Source of the DNA: Halomicroarcula saliterrae
GTDB taxonomy: Archaea; Halobacteriota; Halobacteria; Halobacteriales; Haloarculaceae
DNA: 64,000 nt
Reading direction: 5' to 3'
Assembly: GCF_031624395.1 (NCBI RefSeq)
Contig: NZ_JAMQON010000003.1
Coordinates: 434,028-498,027, forward strand
Shown: piece by piece, positions 52,061-61,111 of the stretch
How the letters are laid out: each line of letters begins with the position of its first letter
Numbering within the stretch: the first letter of the stretch is position 1
Made by a program: the position numbers and the translations under genes
The notes under the pieces: generated by a model
Told to the model about the DNA's origin: nothing
The model's input: the letters and a program-made list of their open reading frames with translations, nothing else
Database searches by the model: none

Positions 52061-53134
52061 GTGTTCCCGCTGACCACCCTGTTGCCGGAGGCGGTCGCGC
52101 GAGCGCTGTTCGGCGGCCCGCCCACGCGCGCCGAGTTCGCCGTCGCAGCGCTCCTCGCGGCCGCGCTCGTCTCGTTCGTCCCGCTCACGTCGGCGGCCGT
52201 CGTCATCTGGGCCAAGCGGAAGGTGACGGCGGCCTTCACCGACCGTATCGCGCCGAACCGGACGGGGCCGTACGGCACCCTCATCATCGTCGCCGACATC
52301 TTTCGGCTGCTCAGCAAGGAACTCGTCGTCCCCGAGGGGGTCGACCGCCCGGCGTACGACCTCGGCCCGCTGCTCGTGGCGTTCTCCGCGATTCTCGGCT
52401 TCGCCGTCATCCCGATGGGGTCGCTGTTCGGCGTCACCCTGCAACTCGCCGACCCCGAGGTCGGGCTGGCGTACGTCTTCGCCGTCGCCTCGATAGCCAC
52501 GCTCGGCCTCCTGCTGTGTGGCTACGCCTCGAACAACAAGTACTCGTTTCTCGGCGGGCTCCGCGCGGTCGCCCAGAACATCGCCTACGAGATTCCGCTC
52601 GTGCTCACCGGGGCGTCGGTGGTCCTCTTTACCGGCTCGCTCCGGATGAGCGATATTGTCGCCACACAGCAACAGCCCCTGGTCGCCGTCGCCGGCGTGA
52701 CGGTTCCGTCGTGGTACGCTCTCGTCAACCCGTTCGCGTTCGTCCTGTTCATGGTCGCGAACCTCGCCGAAGTGGGCCGCAACCCCTTCGACATCCCCGA
52801 AGCGCCGACCGAAATCGTCGCGGGCTACCAGACCGAGTACTCCTCGGTGTACTTCGTGCTCATCTACATGGGCGAGTTCATCCACATCTTTCTGGGCGGC
52901 GCCATCGTCGCGACCCTCTTCCTGGGCGGCGCCGCCGGGCCGGGCCCGGAGAGTCTGGGGCTCCTCTGGTTTCTCGCCAAAATCTGGGGCGTCTTCCTGT
53001 TCACGCAGTGGGCGCGGTCGGCGGTGCCGCGGGTCAGAATCGACCAGCTCATCGAGATCGGCTGGAAGGGGATGCTCGTGCTGTCGCTGGTCAATCTGGT
53101 CCTCACCGCCGTCGTCGTCGGCGTCGTCAGCTAA
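52061..53134 (+). CDS. nuoH: NADH dehydrogenase-like complex I subunit H
   Basis: A 357-aa membrane subunit with about eight helices. Family marks are complete: RKVTAAFTDRIAPNRTGPYG, then DIFRLLSKELVVPEGVDRPA, ASNNKYSFLGGLRAVAQNIA, NPFDIPEAPTEIVAGYQTEYS and ARSAVPRVRIDQLIEIGWK. In haloarchaea NuoH belongs to the Fpo/Nuo-like complex that passes electrons to menaquinone and pumps protons. Here it stands alone, with no other nuo gene beside it. The start is GTG at 52061, since no ATG precedes the conserved part. Confidence 0.92.
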   Translation: MFPLTTLLPEAVARALFGGPPTRAEFAVAALLAAALVSFVPLTSAAVVIWAKRKVTAAFTDRIAPNRTGPYGTLIIVADIFRLLSKELVVPEGVDRPAYDLGPLLVAFSAILGFAVIPMGSLFGVTLQLADPEVGLAYVFAVASIATLGLLLCGYASNNKYSFLGGLRAVAQNIAYEIPLVLTGASVVLFTGSLRMSDIVATQQQPLVAVAGVTVPSWYALVNPFAFVLFMVANLAEVGRNPFDIPEAPTEIVAGYQTEYSSVYFVLIYMGEFIHIFLGGAIVATLFLGGAAGPGPESLGLLWFLAKIWGVFLFTQWARSAVPRVRIDQLIEIGWKGMLVLSLVNLVLTAVVVGVVS

Positions 53135-53152
53135 GCTCGACGACGGCCGCCG

Positions 53153-54022
53153 TCACTCCGCGCTCGGGTAGTCCTGGCCGAACACGTCGGCCACCACGTC
53201 CTCGCCCGACTCCTCGTCCTCGGGGCTCACACTGCCGGTCCGATAGCCGTGCAGGTCGAGCGTCACGTGGTCGAAGCCGCAGTCGCCGACGTGGTCCCGG
53301 GCGGCCCGGACGAAGTCGGGGTCGAGCGCGGCGTCGAGTTCCGCCTCGCCCACTTCGATGCGCGCCAGCCCGTCGTGGTCCCGGACCCGGAACTGCTCGA
53401 ACCCCCACGTGCGGAGGAGGCGCTCGGCCTTCTCCACGCGGGAGAGGCGTTCCTCGGTCACGTCCAGCCCGGTCGGGATGCGCGAGGAGAGGCAGGCCAT
53501 CGAGGGCTTGTCGGCCACGGAGAGGTCGTACTCGCGGGCGATCTCCCGGACCTGCGCCTTCTCGATGCCGTGTTCCAGCAGCGGGGAGTAGGCGTTCAGT
53601 TCCTCGACGGCGCGCAGGCCGGGCCGGTGGCCCTCGCCCGCGTCGGAGGCGTTGGTGCCGTCACAGACCACGTCGATACCGAGCTCCCGGGCCCGGTCGT
53701 ACATCGCGCCCAGCCGCATCGAGCGGCAGTGATAGCACCGCTGCTCGTCGTTGGCCACGAACTCGTCGCTGTCGAGTTCGGAGAACTCCACCAGTTCGTG
53801 GCGGATGCCGATCTCCTCGGCGACGCGGACGGCGTCGTCGAGTTCTTCGGCCGGTAGCGTCTCCGACTTGGCGGTACAGGCGACGGCGTCGTCGCCGAGC
53901 GCGTCGTGGGCCAGCGCCGCCACCACACTGGAGTCGACGCCCCCGGAGAAGGCGACGAGGACGCCGTCTCTCTCGGCCAGGTCGTCCCGAACGGCGGCGA
54001 CGGTCTCGGCGACAGCGGACAT
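53153..54022 (-). CDS. larE: ATP-dependent sacrificial sulfur transferase LarE
   Basis: A 289-aa PP-loop ATPase of the LarE family, which donates sulfur from its own cysteine to build the nickel-pincer cofactor of lactate racemase and relatives. The PP-loop is SGGVDSS at 26-32. The sacrificial cysteine is Cys177 in DKPSMACLSSRIPTG, and an added C-Y-H-C pair lies at 96-99, which in some members holds an Fe-S cluster. I start at ATG 54020-54022. LarB, LarC or the racemase are not adjacent; its sulfur acceptor here is therefore not shown. Confidence 0.9.
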   Translation of the reverse strand: MSAVAETVAAVRDDLAERDGVLVAFSGGVDSSVVAALAHDALGDDAVACTAKSETLPAEELDDAVRVAEEIGIRHELVEFSELDSDEFVANDEQRCYHCRSMRLGAMYDRARELGIDVVCDGTNASDAGEGHRPGLRAVEELNAYSPLLEHGIEKAQVREIAREYDLSVADKPSMACLSSRIPTGLDVTEERLSRVEKAERLLRTWGFEQFRVRDHDGLARIEVGEAELDAALDPDFVRAARDHVGDCGFDHVTLDLHGYRTGSVSPEDEESGEDVVADVFGQDYPSAE

Positions 54023-54143
54023 GGGCGGGCATACTGGGCGGACGGGCAAAACGCCTTCGCGTCGGAGCTGACGCTCCGCTGACCCGTGTCTTGCCTCTGT
54101 CATACTCGGGATTTAAGCACACGTAGCGTGAAATAAAGCGCAG

Positions 54144-54875
54144 ATGCGGGGTCACTGTTTCGCGGTCGCGAGCGGGAAAGGCGGCGTCGGGAAGACGACG
54201 ACGGTCGTGAACACGGCGTGTGAGCTAACGGCGCGTGGGTACGACGTGGTCGTGGTCGACGTCGACCTCGCGATGACGAACCTCGGGCGGATGGTCGGGG
54301 TCGACCACGAACCGACGCTGCACGACGTGCTGGCCGGGCGGGCGACGCTGGAAGCGGCCATCAACACCGACGGGAAGGTCGCCGTCCTGCCCGGGTCGGA
54401 CGCCATCGACAGCTTGCGGGACGCCGACCCGGCGGGGTTGGGACAGGTCATCAAACGGCTCCGGACGGCGTTCGAAATCGTCATCGTCGACACGGGGGCC
54501 GGCGTGGACCACGAGGCGATGGTCGCGTGTGGGCTGGCCGACGACACCGTGCTCGTGACGACGCCCGACGAGACGGCGGTGACGGACACGGGCAAGAGCC
54601 GGTCGATGGTCGAGACGGTCGACGGGCACGTCCTCGGCGTGGTCGTCACGCGCGGCGACGCGGCCGCGGTGAGTGCGGCCACCCGTACACTGGGAGTGGA
54701 CCGGCTCGGCGCAGTGCCCGACGCCCCCGAGGTCGTCGGCGACGAGCCGGTCGTCACCACCGCGCCGAAGTCGGCCGTCGCCGCGGCCTACAGCGACATC
54801 GCCGAGACGCTCGCGAGCGCGGTCGAGGCGTCGGTCGACGCGGCCGGCGAGAAGCGGGCCGTCGGCGACGACTGA
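54144..54875 (+). CDS. MinD/ParA-like ATPase
   Basis: A 243-aa deviant-Walker ATPase. The motif is ASGKGGVGKTTTV with signature Lys12 and Lys17; VVVVDVDLAMTNL is switch I and IVIVDTGAGVD the Walker B/switch II region. In haloarchaea several MinD paralogues position surface structures such as archaella and pili; none has a clear role in division. No partner gene is adjacent. A TATA-like GATTTAAGC lies about 30 bp upstream. Confidence 0.88.
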   Translation: MRGHCFAVASGKGGVGKTTTVVNTACELTARGYDVVVVDVDLAMTNLGRMVGVDHEPTLHDVLAGRATLEAAINTDGKVAVLPGSDAIDSLRDADPAGLGQVIKRLRTAFEIVIVDTGAGVDHEAMVACGLADDTVLVTTPDETAVTDTGKSRSMVETVDGHVLGVVVTRGDAAAVSAATRTLGVDRLGAVPDAPEVVGDEPVVTTAPKSAVAAAYSDIAETLASAVEASVDAAGEKRAVGDD

Positions 54876-54958
54876 GACCGCCGGCTGCAACAGACTGACG
54901 GAATTCGCCACCCCGGGGCGGCGAATATCTTTACGAGCTTACAGCCGGCAGTACGGGA

Positions 54959-56212
54959 CTACTCCTCCGAGATGGCGTACACGGTGTCGTCGTAGTTCCC
55001 GACGTAGACGGTGCCGTCGACCACTGCCGGCGGCGACCGTATCAGGTTCCCCGTGTCGACGACCCACTGCTCGCTGCCGTCGGCGGTGTCCAGCGCGCGG
55101 ACCGTCCCGTCGCCACAGCCGGCGTAAACAGTGCCGTCGACGACGGTGAGCTCGGCTTCGAGCCAGTCGCCCGGCCGGTACCGCCACTGCTCGACGGCGG
55201 TGGCGGCGTCGAGGGCGAAGATGTCGTTGTGCGTGGTTCCGAGGTACGCGGTGCCGTCCGCGACTGCGACTGTCGGCCCCCGGTTCGTCTTGGCCAGGAA
55301 GCGCCACTGCTCGGTGCCGTCGGTCGTCGACAGCGCGAGCAGCGTCCCCTCGGTCCCGTTCGTCGTGCTGACGTAGACGATGCCGTCCGCCACCGTCGCC
55401 GAACTGTACACGAAACGGCCGGTCTCGAAGCGCCACTGCTCGGCGCCGTCGGCAGTGTCGAGCGCGTAGACGCTCTCGTCGTAGCTCCCGACGTAGACCG
55501 TGTCGTCGACGACAGCCGGCGAGGCCTGTACGCGCCCGCCGGTCTCGAAGCGCCACTGCTGGCTCCCGTCGGCGGCATCGAGTGCGTAGACGTACCCGTC
55601 GTCGCTGCCGACGTAGACGGTCCCGTCGAGGACCGTCGGCGAGGAGACGACCGAATCGTCGGTCTCGAAGCGCCACTGCTGGCTCCCGTCGGCTGTGTCT
55701 ACGGCGTAGACGTGCTGGTCACTGCTTCCCGCGTAGACGGTCCCGTCGACGACAGCGGGTGAGGAGCGGACGACGCCACCGGCGTCGAAGCGCCACTGCT
55801 GGTCCCCGTCGGCGGCGTCTATCGCGTAGACGTTCTCGTCGTAGCTCCCGACGTAAACCGTGTTGTCGACGACCGCCGGCGACGTCCGGATGACGTTGTC
55901 GGCCCGGAACTGCCACCGCGTGGTGACGTTCTCGGTCGGCCCCGTCTCCTCGGGCGCCGTTCGGGTGTGGGCGGGGTTGGCGCCGAACATCGGCCAGCCG
56001 CTTATCGACTGCTCCGTGGGCGGGTCCGGCTCCGGCTCGGAGTCGGGCGTCCCGGTCGGTTCTTCCGTCGCCGTCTCGCTCCGCGACGGCGTCGCGCCGG
56101 TCGCCGTCCCGGGCTCTGTCTCCGTCTCCGTCGTATTACAGCCCGCCAGCCCCGCGACACCGGTGACTCCCAGTGACAGCAGGTACTCGCGTCTCGTCGG
56201 TCGTCCTGGCAT
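54959..56212 (-). CDS. PQQ-type beta-propeller lipoprotein, Tat-type signal
   Basis: A 417-aa exported lipoprotein. The signal has R-R-E-Y-L-L-S and lipobox Cys25 (GLAGC), then a Thr/Pro/Glu linker (about 26-70). The rest is a beta propeller of about eight 40-residue blades, each with SPAVVDGTVYVGS-like and VYALDTADGSQQWRFET-like segments. Four adjacent blades are encoded by near-identical 120-bp DNA units (about 55381-55860). Such proteins act as BamB-like scaffolds or, with bound PQQ, dehydrogenases; the catalytic residues for PQQ chemistry are not evident. GGTTTAAGTTC is about 28 bp upstream. Confidence 0.87.
   Translation of the reverse strand: MPGRPTRREYLLSLGVTGVAGLAGCNTTETETEPGTATGATPSRSETATEEPTGTPDSEPEPDPPTEQSISGWPMFGANPAHTRTAPEETGPTENVTTRWQFRADNVIRTSPAVVDNTVYVGSYDENVYAIDAADGDQQWRFDAGGVVRSSPAVVDGTVYAGSSDQHVYAVDTADGSQQWRFETDDSVVSSPTVLDGTVYVGSDDGYVYALDAADGSQQWRFETGGRVQASPAVVDDTVYVGSYDESVYALDTADGAEQWRFETGRFVYSSATVADGIVYVSTTNGTEGTLLALSTTDGTEQWRFLAKTNRGPTVAVADGTAYLGTTHNDIFALDAATAVEQWRYRPGDWLEAELTVVDGTVYAGCGDGTVRALDTADGSEQWVVDTGNLIRSPPAVVDGTVYVGNYDDTVYAISEE
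55381..55860 (-). repeat. 120-bp tandem blade repeats
   Basis: Units of exactly 120 bp begin at about 55381, 55501, 55621 and 55741 and share long stretches (for example GTCTCGAAGCGCCACTGCT in most). They encode whole propeller blades, so recombination could add or remove blades in frame. Confidence 0.8.
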
Positions 56213-56336
56213 GCGCTCTGTCGGGCGGCTGTGAACTTAAACCATCTGTGCGGGCCGCTGTACTATCGCCGCTGGTCCCGGTCCACGGCGCCGTCAGTGC
56301 CCGAGCCGACGCGAGGTTTTTTCTCGTCGGCCGCGA

Positions 56337-58325
56337 ATGGGCCGTCAGATGGAGCTCGAATCGGTACCGGGCGTCGGGGCGAAGACGGCCGAGGCGCTGC
56401 GCGAACTCGACGACCCGGAGCGGGCACTCAGCGAGGGCGACGTGGCCGCGCTCGCCCGGGCTCCCGGCGTCAGCGAGGGCCGGGCCGCCCACATCGCCCG
56501 CGGCGCGATTCGGGCGGAACACGACGACCCCGGCGGGTTCGCCGCCACGCCGCGGGCCCGGGAGCTGTTCGAGGCGGGGCTCTCCTTGCTGCAGGAGCGG
56601 ACCGTCACCGACTACGGGGCGAAGCGACTGGAGACACTCTACCCCAGCGGCGTCCGGAGCCGTATCGACGAGGTGCGCGCGTTCACCGAGCGGGCGCTGG
56701 AGCGCGAGCCCGCGCCGGAGGTGCGGTCGGTGCTGTCCGGCGTCGCCCCGCTCTCCGCGGCCGGCGACGTGCGGGTCCGGGACCGCTGTCTGGCGACCGG
56801 CGACGCCGAGCGCTACGCCGCGGCCCAGTCGGCAATCCCGGAGGTGAGCGTCGAACTCGTCGACGACGCCCGCCAGCTGGCCGAGCTGGCTCGCTCGTAC
56901 GCGACCGTCGTGGCGCTGGACGAGGGGTTCGCCGGCGTCGACGTCGAGGGGGACGTGCGCGTCGAACCCGACGCCCTCGACGAGCCGGCGTCTGTCGTCC
57001 CCGAACGCGTCCTGACCTTCTTCGCCCGGAACCGCGACTCGGTCCGGGCCGCTATCGCGGTCCACCGCGAGGCCGGCCTCGACGCGCCCTGTGACCTCGA
57101 CGAGCTCGCCGGAGCGCTCGACCAGCTCGACGCCGACGGGAGCGTCACCGGCGACGACGAGCTCGACCGGCTCTCGACCGCCGTCGACGACCTCGACGCG
57201 GCGGTCTCGACGGCCGAGTCCGTCGCCAACGACCACCTCCGGGAGGCCATCGAGGAGCGGGACGTGACCATCGAGGGGACTGACCTGCTGTCGCTGGTCG
57301 AGCGCGGCGCGGGGGTCGACTCGCTGCTGGACCGCGAACTGGCCGACGAGTACGCCGCCGCCGCCGACCGGGCCCGGGACCACCTCGTCGACGCGCTCGA
57401 CCTGCGCGACACGGAGTCGATGGCCCGCCGGGCGTTCCCCGACGAGCCCACGTATCCGGTCGAACACGAGGAACGCGTCGTCGCCCGCCTGCGCGAGGAG
57501 CTGACGGCCACGCGGGACCGCCGGGCGACCCAGCGGAAACGCGACATCGCCGACACGCTGGCGACGATGCGGGGCGACGCCGAGGCGCTGGTCGACGCGG
57601 CGCTGGAACTGGACGTGGAACTCGCCGTGGCGCGTTTCGCCGCCGACTTCGACTGCGCGATGCCCGAGATAACCGAGCGCGGCGGCTTCGATATCGAGGG
57701 GGGCCGGTCGCCGCTGCTCGACGTGCCCTTCGCCGAGGTCGAGCCCATCGACTACAGCGTCGAGGGCGTCACCGTCCTCTCCGGGGTCAACAGCGGTGGC
57801 AAGACCTCGACGCTCGACCTGGTCGCGCTCGTGACGACGCTGGCCCACATGGGGCTGCCCGTCCCCGCCGACGCCGCTCGCGTCGGCCGCGTCTCCGAGT
57901 TGCACTACCACGCCAAGACACAGGGGACGCTGGACGCCGGGGCGTTCGAGACGACGCTTCGGGAGTTCGGCGAACTGGTGACGAACGTCACCGCCGACCG
58001 GCCGGTGCTCGTCCTCGTCGACGAACTCGAATCCATCACGGAGCCCGGCGCAGCGGCCACGATAATCGCCGGCATCCTCGAATCGCTCACCGAGCGGGAG
58101 GCCACCGGGGTCTTCGTCTCCCACCTCGCCGAGGACATCCTCGAAGCCGCCGAGGCCGACCTCACTATCGACGGCATCCAGGCCGAGGGGCTCGTCGACG
58201 GGGAGCTGCGGGTGAACCGCTCGCCGGTGAAGGGCCAGCTCGCCCGCTCCACGCCGGAGCTCATCGTCGAGAAACTCGCCGAGCACGGCGACGGGTTCTA
58301 CGCGGACCTGCTGGAGAAGTTCTGA
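56337..58325 (+). CDS. MutS-family ATPase with N-terminal HhH region
   Basis: A 662-aa protein. Residues 1-60 read like helix-hairpin-helix DNA-binding units (ESVPGVGAKTAEALREL, LARAPGVSEGRAAHIARG). The long middle is helical, as in MutS core/clamp domains. The C-terminal ATPase has Walker A GVNSGGKTS at 483-491 and Walker B LVLVDELES with Asp562-Glu563. There is no N-terminal mismatch-recognition domain with Phe-x-Glu and no Smr domain, so it is a MutS2/MSH5-like haloarchaeal branch; a role in recombination rather than mismatch repair is plausible. A T-rich TATA-like element lies about 25 bp upstream. Confidence 0.85.
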   Translation: MGRQMELESVPGVGAKTAEALRELDDPERALSEGDVAALARAPGVSEGRAAHIARGAIRAEHDDPGGFAATPRARELFEAGLSLLQERTVTDYGAKRLETLYPSGVRSRIDEVRAFTERALEREPAPEVRSVLSGVAPLSAAGDVRVRDRCLATGDAERYAAAQSAIPEVSVELVDDARQLAELARSYATVVALDEGFAGVDVEGDVRVEPDALDEPASVVPERVLTFFARNRDSVRAAIAVHREAGLDAPCDLDELAGALDQLDADGSVTGDDELDRLSTAVDDLDAAVSTAESVANDHLREAIEERDVTIEGTDLLSLVERGAGVDSLLDRELADEYAAAADRARDHLVDALDLRDTESMARRAFPDEPTYPVEHEERVVARLREELTATRDRRATQRKRDIADTLATMRGDAEALVDAALELDVELAVARFAADFDCAMPEITERGGFDIEGGRSPLLDVPFAEVEPIDYSVEGVTVLSGVNSGGKTSTLDLVALVTTLAHMGLPVPADAARVGRVSELHYHAKTQGTLDAGAFETTLREFGELVTNVTADRPVLVLVDELESITEPGAAATIIAGILESLTEREATGVFVSHLAEDILEAAEADLTIDGIQAEGLVDGELRVNRSPVKGQLARSTPELIVEKLAEHGDGFYADLLEKF

Positions 58326-58340
58326 CCGGCGCGGACCGCG

Positions 58341-59252
58341 CTACTGGACCTCGGCCCGCGAGGCGCGGTCGAGCAGTCGGACGGCCACGCCCCCGAGGAC
58401 GAGGTTCACACCGGCGAGGACCGCGACCGCGGGGACGACGGTGTTCCAGAGCCCGCCGAAAGCCGTCACCTCGACCACGGTCGTGACGTCTCGGCCGAGC
58501 ATGAGCGCCCGGATGGCGTCGACGGCGTAGGTAACGGGGTTGACGGCGGCGACCGTCCGAATCCAGTCCGGGAGGACGGTCAGCGGGAGGAACGCGCTGG
58601 AGACGAACAGCAGCGGAAAGGTGAGCAGGTTCGCCAGCATGATGGTCGCCTCGCGGTCGCGGGTGAGCAGGGCGACGATGTTCGAGTACGCCACGAACAC
58701 GCCGCCAAAGAGGACCGCGACGAGCACCACGCCGACGACGCCCGGCAGTCCGGTCCGCAGGTACACCCCGGTTGTCGCGCCGGATTTGAGCGTCAGGAAG
58801 CCATACCCCAGCAGGAGGATGAGCAGCGTCTGGCCGACGATGCGCACGAGTTCGGAGCACAGTTTGCCGACGAACATCGCGCCGCGGTGCATCGGCGAGA
58901 TGCGGGTCTTGTCGAACATCCCCGTCTCGATGTCGTCGACGAGTCCGATGCCGGAGACGGCCGCCGCCGCCAGCGCCGACTGGACGACGATGGCGGGTGT
59001 GAGATACGTCACGTAGGACACCGACGCGTCGAACGACTGCGCTATCGCAGCGCCGGCGATAGCGCCCAGCACCTCGGCCATCAGGACGAAGAAGACGACG
59101 GGCTGGACCAGCGAGGTGAACGTCACGAACGGGTTCCGGGTGGTCTTGACGAGCCACCGCTTGAAGCTGACCCACGTGTCGGTCGCGGCGCGGTTGCCGG
59201 CCGCCCGCCGCGTGCGGTCGGGCTCGGCCGCGTCCGCGCCGTCAGCGCTCAT
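58341..59252 (-). CDS. ABC-2 type transporter permease
   Basis: A 303-aa membrane protein with about six helices, typical of ABC-2 permeases that export drugs, lipids or polysaccharide. Family blocks are RNPFVTFTSLVQPVVFFVL, SGIGLVDDIETGMFDKTRIS, LFVSSAFLPL and NPVTYAVDAIRALMLG. Its ATG overlaps the TGA of the ATPase gene upstream (4-bp overlap), so the two form one operon and one transporter. Confidence 0.9.
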   Translation of the reverse strand: MSADGADAAEPDRTRRAAGNRAATDTWVSFKRWLVKTTRNPFVTFTSLVQPVVFFVLMAEVLGAIAGAAIAQSFDASVSYVTYLTPAIVVQSALAAAAVSGIGLVDDIETGMFDKTRISPMHRGAMFVGKLCSELVRIVGQTLLILLLGYGFLTLKSGATTGVYLRTGLPGVVGVVLVAVLFGGVFVAYSNIVALLTRDREATIMLANLLTFPLLFVSSAFLPLTVLPDWIRTVAAVNPVTYAVDAIRALMLGRDVTTVVEVTAFGGLWNTVVPAVAVLAGVNLVLGGVAVRLLDRASRAEVQ

Positions 59253-60298
59253 CGGCCCGCCTCCATCGGGGCGACGGCGTCGTCGGACCGCCCGTCGCCG
59301 CCCGGTTCGCGCCCGTCGGTCAGCGCGAAAAACACGTCGTCGAGCGTCGGCTCGCCGACGTCGAGACCGGTGACGCCGACCGAGGCGTCACAGAGGGCCG
59401 CGAACACCTCCTGTACGACGTCGTCGACATCGCTGGTCTCGACGGCGAGCCCCTCGGCGGTCCGCTCGACGGTCGCCGCCTCGAACGCGCTGCTTGCGCG
59501 CAACGCGTCGGCGAGCCGCCGGCGCTCCCGGTCCGTGGCGTCGGCCAGTTCGACTGCGAGCCGCGCCGTGCCGGCGGTCGCCTTGAGCGCGTCGGGGGTA
59601 CCGCGGGCGGTGACCTGCCCGTCTTCCAGCAGGGCCAGCCGGTCACACAGCCGGTCGGCCTCCTCCAGATACTGCGTGGTGAGAAAGACCGTCGTCCCGC
59701 GGTCGTTGATGCGCTCGATGTAGTCCCAGACCCGGCGGCGGGCCTCCGGGTCGAGCCCGGTCGTCGGCTCGTCGAGGAAGACGACGGGCGGCCGGTGGAC
59801 CAGCACCGTGGCAGTGTCGAGGCGCTTTCGCATCCCGCCGGAGAACGTCTCCGCGCGCCGCGCCTCCACGTCCCGGAGGTCGACGAGGTCGAGCAGCCGG
59901 TCGATTCGCTCGCTCCGCTGGGCCGCCGGGACGCCGTACATCTCACAGGCGACCCGGAGGTTCTCCCGCGGGGTGAGTTCGAGGTCGATGCTGGTCTCCT
60001 GTGCCATGTAGCCGATGGACTCGCGGACGGCCTGTGGCTCGGTCCGCGTGTCGTAGCCGTTGATACGGACCGACCCACGGGTCGGGTGCAACAGCGTGAC
60101 CAGCGTCCTGACGGTGGTCGTCTTCCCCGCGCCGTTGGGGCCCAGAAAGCCGAAAAACTCCCCCTCGGCGACGCTGAGGTCCACCCCGCGGACGGCTTCG
60201 GTGCCGTCGTCGTACGTGACGTGGACGTTCTCCGCCGCGACGGCGAGGTCGTCGGGTACTGTGTGCTCGTGTCGGCTGCCGGTCTGTGCGTGTGCCAT
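59249..60298 (-). CDS. ABC transporter ATP-binding protein
   Basis: A 349-aa ATPase of an ABC-2 exporter. Walker A is GPNGAGKTT at 53-61, the signature FSGGMRKRL at 151-159, Walker B VVFLDE at 171-176 followed by the D-loop region TTGLDP. A C-terminal extension of about 100 residues follows, as in drug-resistance-type ATPases. The promoter is the TATA box at 60356-60363, which touches the end of the HTH gene. I start at ATG 60296-60298. Confidence 0.92.
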   Translation of the reverse strand: MAHAQTGSRHEHTVPDDLAVAAENVHVTYDDGTEAVRGVDLSVAEGEFFGFLGPNGAGKTTTVRTLVTLLHPTRGSVRINGYDTRTEPQAVRESIGYMAQETSIDLELTPRENLRVACEMYGVPAAQRSERIDRLLDLVDLRDVEARRAETFSGGMRKRLDTATVLVHRPPVVFLDEPTTGLDPEARRRVWDYIERINDRGTTVFLTTQYLEEADRLCDRLALLEDGQVTARGTPDALKATAGTARLAVELADATDRERRRLADALRASSAFEAATVERTAEGLAVETSDVDDVVQEVFAALCDASVGVTGLDVGEPTLDDVFFALTDGREPGGDGRSDDAVAPMEAGR

Positions 60299-60355
60299 GA
60301 CGGAGTACCGTCTCGTGGCGTGGGCCCGGTAGTCGCTTCTCGAATTCGTGCGGCC

Positions 60356-60363
60356 GTTTATAT
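60356..60363 (-). promoter_or_regulatory. TATA box of the ABC exporter operon
   Basis: ATATAAAC (minus strand) lies 2 bp past the stop of the HTH gene and about 60 bp before the ATPase ATG, so the operon would have a leader of roughly 35 nt. Confidence 0.55.
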
Positions 60364-60365
60364 TC

Positions 60366-61055
60366 TCACTCGGGCAGCGGCGGCCACGTCGTCGCCGCCG
60401 TCTCCTCGATGAGCTGGGTCTGGGCACGGCGCAACCGCTCCGAGACCGAGGACGCGGCGATATCCAGCTCGGCCGCGACCTCCGCGAGCGACGCGCCCCG
60501 CGGGATGTCGAAATACCCCATCTCGTAGGCCGTCCGGAGCGCCTCGCGCTGGCGGTCGGTCAGTCCGTCGCCCGGCGGCTCCGACTCGCCGGCCCGCGTG
60601 AGCCGGTGGAGCCGGAAGCCGGTGTTGCGCTGCCAGAACGCCCGGAACTGCTCGAAAGCGTCGCGGTCGGCGAACCAGCCCGTCTGGCGCCAGCCGGTCG
60701 GCAACACGTCGATGCGCTCGATGAGGGCCTCGGCGGTGGCCAGCCCCTCCAGCGCGGAGAGGTCGTCGACCGCCCCGCCGAGCTGTTCCTCCAGGCTCAG
60801 CGCGGGCGTCGCCTGATACCGCAGCGTCTCGCCCGCCTCGCCCAGCATCGTGTACGCCCCGACGTCGACCGCCGCGTCGAGGGCCCTGTCGACCGCGTCC
60901 CGCGGCGCGCCGGTGACCGAGAGGACGAACAGCGGCCGCTCCCCGTGGTTGAACTGCAGGCGGAGCCGCAGCGTCGCTCCGGCGGGCACGGCCGACGCGA
61001 CGCCGACGAGCGGGAGCTGTTCGCAGGTGATATCGAACTCAGCGACGAGACTCAT
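60366..61055 (-). CDS. Bat-type HTH regulator
   Basis: A 229-aa regulator with an N-terminal domain of about 155 residues (FDITCEQLPLVGVASAVPAG) and a C-terminal HTH_10 at about 165-217 (GLTDRQREALRTAYEMGYFD, LAEVAAELDIAASSVSERL). It lies directly upstream of the ABC exporter operon on the same strand and is a good candidate for its regulator. Its own TATA box is enclosed by an inverted repeat (61075-61093), which suggests self-control. Confidence 0.84.
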   Translation of the reverse strand: MSLVAEFDITCEQLPLVGVASAVPAGATLRLRLQFNHGERPLFVLSVTGAPRDAVDRALDAAVDVGAYTMLGEAGETLRYQATPALSLEEQLGGAVDDLSALEGLATAEALIERIDVLPTGWRQTGWFADRDAFEQFRAFWQRNTGFRLHRLTRAGESEPPGDGLTDRQREALRTAYEMGYFDIPRGASLAEVAAELDIAASSVSERLRRAQTQLIEETAATTWPPLPE

Positions 61056-61074
61056 ACATTCCTCTCAGTCGTCG

Positions 61075-61093
61075 GACGGAAATATGGTCCGTC
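61075..61093 (-). promoter_or_regulatory. Inverted repeat around HTH gene promoter
   Basis: GACGGA at 61075-61080 pairs with TCCGTC at 61088-61093 around AATATGG, which on the minus strand is the TATA-like CCATATTTCC about 28 bp before the HTH ATG. It is a candidate operator. Confidence 0.5.
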
Positions 61094-61111
61094 TCGTTCG
61101 CCCGCCAGTTC

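Noticed and set aside
56136-58286. 716-codon open frame opposite the MutS-like gene
   Set aside because: Same antisense effect; the sense strand has the Walker motifs and a promoter.
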